Source: Isoetes taiwanensis (Eukaryota; Streptophyta; Lycopodiopsida; Isoetales; Isoetaceae). From it: a stretch of 64,000 nucleotides of DNA. Where the stretch lies: contig JAJEKV010000005.1 of the NCBI GenBank assembly GCA_021234155.1, positions 16,662,089 through 16,726,088 on the forward strand, given 5' to 3'. Of this stretch, positions 48,901 through 62,600 are shown in pieces; within the stretch, counting starts at the first letter, position 1; each line of letters opens with the position of its first letter. The translations under genes were made by a program, and so were the position numbers. The notes beneath the pieces are model-generated. The model searched no databases. It had not been told where the DNA came from and saw nothing but the letters and a program-made list of their open reading frames with translations.

Positions 48901-49072
48901 GGAAAGTTGCAAAAGATGATAACGGGTCCGGGTTCCTTTCCTTTTTTTGTTTCCAGGAAAAGAATTTCGACTTTTTCCCTGCACATCTGTTTTCCCAGAT
49001 CTCTTGCATTTGAATCCTTGGATTTGGATATGGAGACCTGAATTCCGGCGAGCATCTAATCGGTTTGTAACA

Positions 49073-52000
49073 ATGACTAGAAAACGACCCAGAGGGTTTG
49101 ATTCCCATTATGGTTCATTTCGAGCACAGCATACTCAATGCCATTACCGTAGCCATCCGCCATATCAAGAGCAGTACCGGCACACATCTCCCTTCCACTA
49201 TAACCTCATTCCTCCTCCAAGTCGAGAGCAATACAGACCTCCGCCTTCCCATACCCATTCTGCATTTGCAGCTGCCCCCGAGTATTATTATGAGGAAGGT
49301 AGGGTTTCAGAGCTCAATGATCCTTGCGTTGTTTCTGGTGGCGATGGCGAGAAGGTTGTGAAAGAAGAACCAGGTAAAGACCCATGCGTTGTTTCTAGTT
49401 TTAAGGATGAGCGTAAGAAAGTGCACGCTAGGAAGATTCAAAAGACAAAGGAGGTTAGACCCAATGAGGTTGAAAAATTTGACGAGGCTGAGAAGAATCA
49501 GAACGGGGAAGGACCATATGGGATTACTTGTCAAAGGCTCTTTATGCAGCTACAGCAGGCTATGCAAGATAGAGAAAGGTGGAACGCAACAACTTCTTAC
49601 AAGTTCGCGCGGCTGTTTCTCTCTTTGGTATTTTTAATCAAATATACGTGCAATTGCAGGGAAGTAAAAAAGAGAGAAGACAAGCTAGACGCTGCTTTAG
49701 CCAATGTGGAAAATCAGAAAAAGGCAACCCTAGCAGAAAGAACTTGGATTGAAACAACAAGGAAAGAACTTGCTGATCTGAGGGAGCACATTGAAATAGA
49801 AAGATTAAAAATGGAGGAGCAGGTAAGTAGTTTTGAGGCCAGGCACTCATGTTATACAAAGCTATTATTTATCATTTAATTTTTTGCAGGCCAAAGAAGC
49901 GAGAGCAGAAAGAGAGCTGATAGAACGTATTAACACAGACATTGCCGTTCAGGTAAGCCTCCACACCATGTTTCAAGGACACAGACTGGCCAGTTATAAG
50001 ATTCAAAATGTAGGCTATATAGAAAGGGATTGAACTCTGTTTGAATTCATTCTTCAATTATGATCTTCAGATGGCAGAGATGAAGAGGACTCGAAGGGAG
50101 GTGGAAAAGAACCTGGTATAACCCTCACTTTTGATGGAGTCTTTTCTGGCTTTCATGATTCAAATCTCGTGTTTTTTTAGGTCTCATTTTCTTTCTGAAA
50201 GATTAATTACGGCATAGAAATTGCTGGAAAGGCTTTCTTCCAATACTTAAGTGATCATGCCGCTGTTGCAGCTATCATCAAAATAGCATGCAACTGATGA
50301 TCAGTTGAATTCTTAAGAAAACTTACATCATATAAATGTAATTTGAAGGGCCTTTCTATATCTGTTATTCGAAACAGCTGATTAAATTATTATAACCAGC
50401 AAGCTATTGCACTTCCTGCTTTCTTCAAAGAAAACCCTTCTGTTATTACTCTGATGTTTTTTGGAAAGATATGCTTATTTGTTTGGTTCCATTCTTTTGA
50501 CATGGGTAGTCTGAGCTGCATGCATCAAAAGATGAACTTAACAAGAGGAGGAAAGAACTGGTACAGAGCACAAACTCATTTCCTTTTGGGGAGAGAACAG
50601 AAATAACTTGTATTTCGTATTTTATATATATAGGGTATGCAAGAACTTGTCTTGCCAGCCATCAAGCATGAAATGGGGAAACAGGTATGCATTTGCCGTG
50701 AAATAGCATAAAAAAAGTGTCCCGTGCAGGATGACTAAGCAATGTATGTAGTCTATCCAGATACAATCTATCCATGCCAATAAGGATCAGGTGGAAGCCA
50801 AGGAAAGGCACCTGGTAAAAATTCTATTGAGAGATTTCATTTATTAGATATTAGAAAATTATATGTAAGCTGAAAAATCAGAAATTACAATTGAGAACAG
50901 GTAGAAAAGCCTAAGGTCATCAAGTGTGAGAATGAAGAATTAAGGCATGCAAGGCTAGCAACATCTATTGAAACTTCTGAAATGTGAGCGCTGTTATGTT
51001 ACACTTTGATGATACTTTTTGTTTATGAGATGAGCTTATGATATCCATATATTTAGGCCTATGAGATATGAAGGAAAACCACTCAACAGTAAGAAAGCAA
51101 GTGGGAAGTCAAATCAGCTGTAAGGCAGCAATCTTAGTTGTGTTCTCTCTGTGTGAAGCATATTTACAATGCGTCCTTATACTTTCAGCCCTATCCAAAT
51201 TGCTTTGCAAGAAGATGCTCCAGAGTTATTTCAGGTAGTATGCTGCAAGTCTTCATATGGCCTTTGTTTATTGTAGGAACCTCTGTTTGATACTGTTATA
51301 TTGCGTTTAGGTATTGGAAGAGAAGGGACTGTTGGATGAGATGAAAGACGTATGCAGTGTATGGGATGATACATGGGAAAGTTCTGGAAATTGTGAAGAT
51401 GATTTTAAATCACTTGCGTGGGTGGTGAATAAGGTACTGCTGCTTTCACTGTAATGTAACTCTAAGACATGAATGATTTTGCCTGCAGGATATTTTGGAA
51501 TCTTATTGCTAATTGCTAATTGACAAGTTGGAACCAATCAAGAAGTAATTAGCAGACAACCAAGAAAGGGACATTGTTTGTTTGTTTTCTGATGCAGCAT
51601 CTTTTCAGGTTTGGGGAGCTGCAACGCTCCTACCTAAGGAGTCCCGATCGCGTTTACAAAATTTGACAGGGGGCAACAAGGTGGCATATTGCCTGTCATG
51701 TTTGGTGTCTTTGATTGAGCAGGTAAATATTGGTGTATGCTTTTTTTCTAGGAACAGCATGACGTGGGCTAATTTATATTCCATGTTTGCTGATTTACAG
51801 GCAAAGTCGATTCTACAGAGAAAATGGCCGGTTAAATGGGGATGGTGCCGGCAATTGTGTGCCTTCCTTTTTGTATTTGAGAAGCATAACAGGTTTCTGC
51901 CAATTTACTGATTTAGTTTACAAACTGTAAAAATATTCAATTTGAAGCTTAATAGTCTCCCTCAGTTTAAAAGACAAATGTATATAAGCTATATTTTATG

Positions 52001-52527
52001 CATACTGCAGAATAGTGCTTGAGCGCCCAGAATATGGCTATGCAACCTACTTCTTTGAACTTGTGCAAGGAGTGCCAGTCAAATGGCAAGTTGATCGTCT
52101 GATTCAAGTGATGACCACGACCACCAATTGTAGGAGTGCACTTATTGAAAACCGACCTTTAGAGGTATTAATTTATTTTCTATACAGTCTTGTCAAATGG
52201 ACTGCTAAGATGTCTTTGAATTATGTATAGATAGGTGAGGATCTGACCATAGAGGAAGCTGCAATATTGGAAGAATATGGATGGAACCCTAATAGTGGGC
52301 TTGGATCATTATTAAATTTTTGTGATCGCATTTCTCATGACTATAAGACCGAAAGTGAAACTGCAGACTGGAGAACTAAGGTTGGCAAGTTTTTAATGGA
52401 TGGATATGACCATGGCAGAAAACTCTGCAACATACCTCACAGGTTGCAGATTTCTGATGTGGCTTCTTCTCAACATAATGATCAAGCATCTAGTTGTAAT
52501 GCATTGTGCAAGGAAGAGCCATTCTGA
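49073..52527 (+). CDS. Unknown plant-type protein, 15 exons, N-terminal coiled coil
   Basis: I assign exons 49073-49602, 49660-49822, 49890-49952, 50071-50115, 50510-50560, 50634-50684, 50761-50814, 50901-50983, 51057-51119, 51189-51234, 51311-51433, 51609-51722, 51801-51892, 52011-52164 and 52231-52527. They join in frame to 642 codons plus stop. The start MTRKRPRGF is basic, and a Tyr/Pro/His-rich stretch follows to about residue 85. A long charged, coiled-coil-like region comes next (EVKKREDKLDAALANVENQK to about residue 360). The C-terminal third looks globular: WDDTWESSGNCEDDF, PVKWGWCRQLCAFLFVFEKH, RPEYGYATYFFELVQGVPVK, EEYGWNPNSGLGSLLNFC. I do not recognise the family and give no function. 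The intact frame across 15 exons suggests a living gene. Intron 1, at 57 bp, is short. Confidence 0.75.
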
Positions 52528-52956
52528 ATATTGATCAATGTAACATTTTTGTACAGGCTGGTTACCCCAGTAATGTATCAACAATTCTTTGGCAAGTGAT
52601 CGTCATTTTGTTAACACAAAAGCTAGATTCAAGAATTTTACCAAGTTGTATGAAAATAATACCTGAAGTTGTGTCAGATAAACAGTCTAGTCTTTTGTTT
52701 GTCTTAACAAGCGCAAGTTCCAGCAAATGCAATGCCTTTTGTCTTATTTGCAACCTTTTTATTGGTGGTCTGCCATTCAGGAATATTTCGCATGTTAATA
52801 AGGTATTTGTAAATTTGAAAGAATCTTCTAGGCTTTTACCGTACCATGGCTCAGTTCTTCCTGCAGAGTAATTGTTAAGAAAAAAAAAGCAAAAGGGGTC
52901 ATCGGCCAAACTCTATAATATAATAATAGTTGGCGACCTAGATTGTGCAAGTAAGA

Positions 52957-54380
<1,424 letters not shown>

Positions 54381-54384
54381 ATCA

Positions 54385-54610
54385 TTTGAATATTCCATGG
54401 CAGACTTGGATCTAAAGACATTAGATAGTTATTTCTATGTTCCATAATAACTACTGCATAAGAATCATTTGACAAACTTGGATCTAAAGAGATTCGATAG
54501 TTATTTCTATGTTTTATAATAGCTATTGAACTCCGTTAGAAATAGATTAGATAGTTATTTCTATGTTCTATAATAGCTATTGAACTCCGTTAGAAATAGA
54601 GGTACTGATC
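54385..54610. repeat. Tandem repeats with unit gatagttatttctatgtt...
   Basis: The unit containing tagatagttatttctatgtt and ataatagctattgaactccg occurs three times in succession. Spacing is about 70-90 bp between copies, with slight divergence. It directly follows the AlaRS pseudogene. Confidence 0.65.
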
Positions 54611-55170
54611 TTATTTTCTAAAGAACTAAGCGTATTAACCACCATTACCAATAGTTAATGACACAAAGAGAGGAGAAATATGGAAATTTAGAAGCATATT
54701 ATCTTGGTAAAGATTTATAGAAAGAAATCGGGTTTAAATAATATTGAGGTCTCAATACTTACATGTTCCAAGCTTTGCAAACAAAACAAACAAATAACCG
54801 AAAGCAATACATCCTGACTAAAGAAAACCAAGGACTCTAGCCAAGTCACAGCACCTGAAAGAATAGAAATAGTGGATTGGCCCAGCATAGATAAATGTGT
54901 AGTAGACATAGTGGAGCATAGACAAATGTGCCTGGTTATCTCCAAGTAGTCAAATGTACCATAAAATATAAGAATCACATTCTATATAACTGTAGTAGAA
55001 ATAATGGATTGGCCTGGTTATCTCCAAATAGACAAACTATGTTATACCAAATAATCAGAACCATAAATATGTTCAAAAGCTTGCTAACGCTCAAGATATT
55101 CAATTCCATAAATAATGTTACAATAACAAGACTTCCAAGAAGCACTCTTCTACAAATTGACTGGCTTCTC
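54610..55170. other. Intergenic, no gene identified
   Basis: This is AT-rich sequence with a short duplicated piece (ggattggcc...agcatagacaaatgtg near 54875-54930). No gene is visible. Confidence 0.4.
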
Positions 55171-55199
55171 CCTTCACTGCCAAAAAATTAGGCAGATCA

Positions 55200-55430
55200 C
55201 TAGGGTCGATATGCATATTTCCCACATTTCAAAGAGACTTGCAAAGTAGCAAGTGAACCCGTCAGCTAGAAGCAGGTAACATTTCTGACCATTGTAGCAA
55301 GTGAATCCATCAGCTGGAAGCAGGCAACATTTCTGACTAGAAGCAGGTAACATTTCTGACCATTGTAGCAAGTGAATCCATCAGCTGGAAGCAGGCAACA
55401 TTTCTGACCATTGCCATACTTTCACATCAC
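55200..55430. repeat. Tandem copies of the CCCH/WD40 gene's last codons and 3' flank
   Basis: The motif cagctggaagcaggcaacat, which encodes the C-terminal MLPAS of the adjacent gene on the minus strand, recurs with its flank (ttctgaccattgtagcaagt) at about 55262, 55311 and 55382, plus a shorter partial copy near 55340. The copies lie downstream of the stop codon, so the 3' UTR consists partly of duplicated coding sequence. Confidence 0.75.
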
Positions 55431-56730
55431 CGCTGTTATCTCCTGTGAAGACAAGACCATTGGGCCCTGTTAATAATGCTTTCACTTCTAATCTTCCAAA
55501 AATTGACCCCCTCTTTTGAAATGAAGGTAGGTCAAAGAGTTGAACAGTGCAATCTTTGTAAGCACAGAGAAGCAAAGGCTTTCCAGAGGCATCTACACTT
55601 CCGCACATTGTCAAGATGCCCTTCTGTTCTCCTTCTTGATGATAAGTGTAAGTTGCTTCCACACTGCCACTTTCTGTGATACCCCATACCTTGATAGATC
55701 CATCAAGAGAAGATGAGATTAAGTGTGACTCCCAACAAAGAATACCCGTAATAGAATGTGTGTGGCCATGCAAAACATGCAGGCATTTCAAATTCTCCAA
55801 ATCCCAGATGCGTATTGACTTATCCGCTGAACCTGAATAGAGCATATTTCCATAAACCATCAAGGTAGTGACTGCAAGTGTATGCCCTTTCAATGTAGAT
55901 GCTGGCTCGAACATGTTATTCATGCTGTTAAATTTCCAAACAAGAATGCTTCCATCATGCACTCCAGCAAACAAAAGATTATTGCTTGCGACTAATGCAT
56001 TAACCTGTCCATTTGGCCCATTCAGCACCTGCTCTTGCATAGTCTGCATATTCCAGACCTTAACTTGATTCATGAGCCCGGCGATTAACCATGGGGGCTC
56101 ACACAATAATGCATAAGGGCTGCCTCCTGTAGGTATTATTTTTGTGCATTCTCCAGTAGCACAATCCCAAACCCTAATAGCCCCATCCAATGCCGCAGTG
56201 TAAAGCAATGATGATCCCACTGACAAGGCAAGAGCCCTAATCCCTTTTTCGTGACCAGTAAGGGCTGTAAGAAAGCCCAAATCTGGAGCTGTGCCATGAG
56301 CATGAAGAAGGTGGCAATTAGGTCGCGTACACCCTTTCCCAAGCCAAAAAGAGCAAGGACCTTCACCATCTGATTTCTGTCCGCGACTCTCCTGATTAAC
56401 AGAACCATCCACAAATGTTCTTTTCTGCCTATTATCATCATCACTTAGTGATCGCCTTCTGCGATCTCCGCGATCCAAAAAGGCCTGCTTGTTAGAGTCA
56501 GAATCATAGCCAGCAGCCTGATCTGGTTCCGAATGCCGGAATTGACAATTTTCACCATATTTACATCTACCCATTTTCCAGTATCTACAAACGCGGCTAC
56601 CAGCGCCGCGGCCACCAGACCCAAAACCCATGCCGGAAGAGGAAGCAGAAGCATCATTGTAAAAAGCTAACCTGCTGTGAACGGAAGATCTGGCCATTCG
56701 AGGAGCAAGGACCTTGGTAGCGGCCATCAA
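55381..56730 (-). CDS. CCCH zinc-finger and WD40-repeat protein (ZFWD type), intronless
   Basis: The single open frame encodes 449 residues. C48-X7-C56-X5-C62-X3-H66 is a CCCH finger. A second, C126-X7-C134-X4-C139-X3-H143, follows a basic Arg/Asp stretch. From about residue 155 there are six or seven WD repeats, such as LTGHEKGIRALALS ... IRVWD, LKGHTLAVTTL ... IRIWD and LHGHTHSITGI ... IKVWG, ending KVWQWSEMLPASS. The two-finger plus propeller layout is that of plant ZFWD proteins, thought to bind nucleic acid and protein partners; the role here is unknown. The length fits the family and the frame is intact. MM at 56730 is the first in-frame start. It could be an intronless gene or an intact retrocopy. 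Its 3' end and its upstream region both carry tandem duplications. Confidence 0.9.
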   Translation of the reverse strand: MMAATKVLAPRMARSSVHSRLAFYNDASASSSGMGFGSGGRGAGSRVCRYWKMGRCKYGENCQFRHSEPDQAAGYDSDSNKQAFLDRGDRRRRSLSDDDNRQKRTFVDGSVNQESRGQKSDGEGPCSFWLGKGCTRPNCHLLHAHGTAPDLGFLTALTGHEKGIRALALSVGSSLLYTAALDGAIRVWDCATGECTKIIPTGGSPYALLCEPPWLIAGLMNQVKVWNMQTMQEQVLNGPNGQVNALVASNNLLFAGVHDGSILVWKFNSMNNMFEPASTLKGHTLAVTTLMVYGNMLYSGSADKSIRIWDLENLKCLHVLHGHTHSITGILCWESHLISSSLDGSIKVWGITESGSVEATYTYHQEGEQKGILTMCGSVDASGKPLLLCAYKDCTVQLFDLPSFQKRGSIFGRLEVKALLTGPNGLVFTGDNSGDVKVWQWSEMLPASS

Positions 56731-56825
56731 CGAGAACTCCTTGCCTGTGCCTTGCCGGACTTAGACCATAGCGCCCACCTGGTTCCCCTTTTATGCTGTC
56801 AAAGGGGCCCGAAAGGTCTAAACGC

Positions 56826-57031
56826 GTGGATAGGAATATTCCAGCCCCCGGAGAATATTCGACCACCTTCCAGAAAATTTATTTTTTTACCTTTTGAAAA
56901 AATCGGTATATTTATACTACTGGCTAGGGTGGATAGGAATATTCCAGCCCCCGGAGAATATTCGACCACCTTCCAGAAAATTTACTTGTTTACCTTTTGA
57001 AAAAATCGGTATATTTATACTAGGGTTTCCA
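56826..57031. repeat. 103-bp tandem duplication upstream of the CCCH/WD40 gene
   Basis: The unit beginning gtggataggaatattccagc at 56826 repeats at 56929. Both copies hold the same gaatattcgaccaccttcca and tcggtatatttatacta stretches, with two or three differences. It starts about 95 bp upstream of the ATG, so it may duplicate promoter elements. Confidence 0.85.
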
Positions 57032-57494
57032 ATAGGGCGTCTAGTTTGTCCAATGCCGCTTCGCACTGGCCAAATGGGCCGTTAGGTTAGAGTATTTAGC
57101 TTAGGCTAATTCTGTCAAGACATTGGGGTTAAAAACTAATTACATTGTTAAGGTACAATTTAGCTACGGTTCATATTGTGTTCCGTTAGGTTGAAATTTA
57201 ATGACGGACTTAACGGACCATAATCCGCCTATTCAAATTAAGGGTAGGGGGACCCCATCCCTTTTAGTGAAGTTAATGGTTCTTGTTATGTTAATTCTTA
57301 ACGTAACGCCGTGAGTCTGTGTGAAGCAATATTTTTATGTTAATCTTTAACGTACCGGCATGACGTCAGTGTGAAACAATATTTCATGGTTTCCATTATG
57401 TTAATTTTTAATCTAACAACAAGTGTGAAGTGAAATCTTATAGTTGTCTTAGCAAAGCGGCAAATTGCAAACTCACTAGGGTTGCCCTTCGTGG

Positions 57495-57697
<203 letters not shown>

Positions 57698-57739
57698 CCC
57701 TTCCTTCCAATCTCCCATGATATGAATTTGCAGCTTTAT

Positions 57740-58255
57740 GATTGATCCCAGCAGACAAACTTGTTTTGGGTGTTGGTTGAGCTAGTTCCTCTCTATGGTG
57801 TAGAAGTATGGGGTCATGTAATATCACTTGATACATGGGAGGATTGTGTGTTCCGAAAGCCTTCCTCACTTGAGCTCCATGAGTTAAGTCTACAATTCCA
57901 TGTCCTTTTCTCCTGTAAGAGACAGGTTTCTTTCCCTTGCAATGTGAAGGGAAAGCCACGTACTCTATTGTCAGAAGGTGTTCGAAGGGGGGCATGCAGC
58001 TCCCAAAACTTGCATGCATACAATGGCCATGGATGGGCCCACAACGCCGTAATGCTTGTTTGAAAGAGAAACGTGCAGGGTGGCTTTCTAGATGGCAGCC
58101 ATTTGTACCTTGATACAAGCTTTCTCAATAAGCTTTGGGATGCTAATGCTTTGGAGGTGGTTAAGACAGGACCTTATAGCATACATATTAATCCTATACT
58201 AGTGCATAGCCCACAAGGGTACCCTGTTAGCATGTCTGCTCACGAAGAAGCATAG
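57740..58255 (+). mobile_element. LINE relic, C-terminal ORF2 portion
   Basis: The translation LVELVPLYGVEVWGHVISLD (about 57770-57830) matches LVEPVLLYGSEVWGPSISAS in the LINE at 24.6-26.6 kb, in the opposite orientation. The later GGFLDGSHLYLDTSFLNKLW stretch (58073-58255) may continue the same element. No upstream reverse transcriptase is present, because the AG microsatellite lies immediately before it. Confidence 0.6.
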
Positions 58256-58259
58256 AACA

Positions 58260-59600
58260 ATTGTGTCTATTTGCACAAGTGCACAGTAGCTCAGAATTAA
58301 AACATGGCAATGGGGCTATGAGCCACGTGAGAGTAGGATCCGTCAGTGTTGTCAAATGGAAGTGATTGAAGATGAGAACCGTACCCTTCAAATATGTTCA
58401 ACATTTGCCAATATCATTGGTCTGATAACACATAATTAACCACTACATATGCTTTTGCAGAAGTCTATAGGGGTACTAACATTGTATATCATGGAAGTAC
58501 TTGATCATGGAGCCCATTTATGCTAGCTTCCAAGATATTGATATCATACTTTATACACATTCCTCGCTATGCTTATTACTGTCACTGTCAAGATGGGTAT
58601 TTTTGAATCTGGTTAATAATTTGCTTATTGTGCTATTCTTGTATTGGGTCCCAATAGACCATTTTTGTCTCTGTAGGCGATAAACATCAATTCTATTATA
58701 TTCTTCATAGATTGGTGCATTCGACCTATAATTGTAGGTCATCAAAAGGTAAACCTACAGATATTAGATTGCAATTACCACAATTGCAAGTTAATAATTT
58801 ATTATGCACCTAGATTCTTAATTATACATTGTTTCTAAAATGAACAGATACCGTAATCCAACTGTGTAGATCTTAATGTTACAAAAGTTTGTTCCACTTC
58901 CTCTCCAACCTTATTTGTTAGTTCAAGCAAGTTCAAATTTAAAATAACTGCATATGCTCGTAACACAAAATGACTGCCATCCATTTTAGAGCATATATTA
59001 ATCTTATGCAAACATCAGAGGACATCATTATGTATACTTACAATTCTACACAACAGGGTCCGGGGCGTGTGACACTCCTTACACTATATACGGCAGTCTG
59101 TCGTATACATCGAAGGACCTTCCCATCCAACGGCCATCCGTCGTATGGGCCCTCTGTCTAACTCGCATCTGGGGACCAGACTATCGAGTAGAGGACACAG
59201 AGATGTCATTTCGTCCCGTCCTCTAGGGGTTCCTATGTCAGCAATCAAGGATGGGATAGGTTGCCAGTGGCACGTGCAATTGAAATAGCATGGACTATTG
59301 CTTTGGAGAGCACTTCTACAGCCAATTAGACGAAAGGAAGGCATGATGCAACAGTCATTGAGGAGATTTTAAAAGTACACCATGAACCATGAACCCATGG
59401 TGTAAATATGTTGTATTTATTTGTACAATATGAATATATAGATCATTTTGCCATGAAAATCTATTCATGTGTTATCTTCATATTGACAAAATGATATTAA
59501 ATGCTTATGCAATAAACTTTATTCAATTCTGATCAAATTGGGATATACAAGTTATTTAAAAAATGTACGTTGATGTACATCGATGTATGTAGATCTATGT
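58260..59600. other. Intergenic, no gene identified
   Basis: This is AT-rich except for a GC-richer island at about 59055-59300 (gggtccggggcgtgtgacac...). The island could be an insertion, but no inverted ends or target duplication were found. Confidence 0.4.
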
Positions 59601-59622
59601 TCACATCTCCATATCTGAGTTA

Positions 59623-62600
59623 GTCCATGACATCTACAATTGTTGGAAGTTGTGATAGCAATGACTCATGAACTTCATCGAGCAAATGAAATGCTGTGGT
59701 TGCCCCCTTCAGCCTGTGAGTTACTTTGTTGAATGGAATTCTAACCCCAATCACGGAAGCAGGTACCAAAACATTCTTACTAGGAAGCAAATTATACTTG
59801 TTGTGGCAGCATGGAATTGGTTCATAATACTGCCCTTCAATGACACTAGTACCAGTAGCGTACTCATTTCCATAGTCATCAACCGAATCTTCTTCCAATA
59901 CATGTTTTCCCTTGCACATACTAGAACATAGTATGGAACACCTTCTCCATTGTCTGGTGCTGCAAATGATACAAAAACATCAGAAACTCCTATAGTGTCA
60001 TCTAAACCAGGCTCGTCTTCTGCATACAATACATCCACATCATTTTCAGCTTTCCCACGAGAGGCTACATGATCTGAGGGCTCCAAACTTTTCAGAGACC
60101 ATTCACTACAATGTTGTATGTTCTCACAATTCAGCCAATCGAAGATAATGCAAGCATCACAGAAACACGAGAGTGGTCTGCAAAGCAACTTCGTTGGGTC
60201 ATTTGGGTTTATGGTTGAGACAGAATGTATCTGTTGAGTACCATGTAAAGTCCTGCAATTAAATGCTTGCTGCCTGTCGACATCAATTTTTCCAACCTCC
60301 CAAAATATCCTTTCACACTCCGATTCCTTGGTCCTTAAAACTGCACAACTGTTGTTGCACCTGTCATTGGCATGCTATTTTGTTTTCTTTGCTCGCTCTC
60401 AAGCCATAACTTGGCGATACTAGCCTCTCCATCATGTGTGCCTTTCCCATGGCCAAATCCAAAGAAATTCCATATCACTCGAATTTTATTTTCAACATGG
60501 TATCTGCAGATTCCATACCATGCCCTTGAAGACTTGAATTGAAATGCACAACCATCCGACCACATAATGAAGGTTTATGTCACTGCCTCCATTATTCTTA
60601 AGCCATGCCAAATGTAATTTAAAAGCATGCTGTACAAAATGAGTGTCATGCTTCCTGTCATCTGAAACAAAGAACTGCACTGTTTTTTTAATCTTGCCTT
60701 CATTGAAATATGGACCACAATCATAATCTGATCAGGATTTCAGTGCTCTGATTGCACTTCTGTCCCTGGCTTCAATGTGTAGTTCTTTGCAAAGTCGACA
60801 ACAGACAACACACTCTTATTAGGGAGTTTCTCAATACATCTTTTGAACTGTTTGCTCTGCCATTGTGCAGTAAAGTTATGATCTGTAAACTTAGCAAGCT
60901 GATTTTTCATGTTCTTTAACAAGACAGATGCCTTGTCATGCTGAGCAACTAATCTAAGCCTTCTGGATGTACCTTTCTTGGAAGGCTCATTGACATAAGC
61001 ATATACTTGCCAATCGACATCCTGCATGAATGTTCTATCTTTCTCTTTTGGACAAATGTCTATATTCTTCACTTCACATTCCTCACATTCACCCTTGATA
61101 CATTTTAATTTATGCCATTCATCTGTCACATATTTCTCACAAACTGTTGACCTCCACAAGATGCTGACATTATCAAAAGTCTTCTTATTTGCTTGACACA
61201 CTCCATTGTTTTTCTGGGATGCACAAACACTGCAGCAGCAAGTGCAATTAACATGTAGAGTGCTTCTCATATCATTGAAGGCCTTTCTGTACATATCTGC
61301 TTGTTCATGTTTGATACAACAACATGTGTTCCTCTCTTTCAATTTTCTTATGCACTCAGGTTTCAGATACTCAAACTGTCAAAGGCGAATCTTGGTATCA
61401 GGATTCTGATATACAAACTGTTGATAAAGCTCAGACTGCGACAACACAAATATTAGACCATGTTAGCAATTTGTTATAAGCAAGCAGATGCATCCAAAGT
61501 ACTAATCAATACATTTGTACATTTGTAGTACATTTGTACATCTGATGTAGGATTTTGGAGATGTACATATAGTGTGCATGTAAATAACTGTACATAGAAT
61601 GTACATGGAATGTACATATCTTAAAGCTTTTTGGCTTCATTACCTGAAAGTATATTTAAGTATAAAGGGATATAAATCTAATAGGTAGGTACATGTTAAA
61701 TGCAGGCGCATGTACATATAATTGTAAATGGATTCATATCTAAAAAGTAGCTAATGGCACATCACTGCAAGATTTTTGCTGCCATGTAAACAATGTAACA
61801 AACATTGTGATGCAATACGTGTCATGACAACCATGTGCATTCATTAAGAGGTCACGGGGAAATTGTACTGCAATGTACATAAGAAGATCATGTAAGAATT
61901 GAGAAGAAAATATAAGATTCCAATGAGAATCGATTCAATTGCATATTCCATTGAGAATTGATTCAATTGCAAGAACAAACCTGTGAGATGTCAAGGTATT
62001 GTATAGCTTGTGTTCTCCTCTTCATGACATCTCTAACCTTCGGTGAAACTTTAGTATTATCAAGCCAAAATTCATGAACCTGACGCTTGATTGAGTCATC
62101 GATTCTATTCAATCTTGACCTCCTTCCTGCCAAAGCCCATATATTTGCTCCACTTAATGACATTATCTTTCTTCTTGTTGCAGCTTTGGATAAATTTCTT
62201 GGTTGTATCTTTACTAATTTTGAAGAAACAGTCTTTCTTTATATTGCCTTCTTTTCCAACAATCATTGATAACAACGAATGTTTTGCAGCCAACATGTCT
62301 TTCCTATTAGCAGATTTTATGTCTTGAAGCCCATCTTTCAAGTTCCCGATCATTGATTTCATAACAATAACTTCAGAAGGATTTTCAATCACAGGTTCGA
62401 AAAAAGAAAAAAGCCTGTCATCCTGCAACAAACGAGCACCAAAGACTACTCTTTGATCTAGACAAAGTGCTTACAAACAGCTGAGAATGCAATCCATCGA
62501 CCTATCAACACGCCGCTTTATTTATTTTGTGGCGTAACACAACCCAATGTCGGAATACCTGCGTTTAGAACCAGTAATTGCAATGGAGTTCTCGCCCTCC

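Noticed and set aside
55200-55371. Separate small gene downstream of the CCCH/WD40 gene
   Set aside because: Its frame (MLQWSEMLPASS...) is made of duplicated pieces of the neighbouring gene's last exon.
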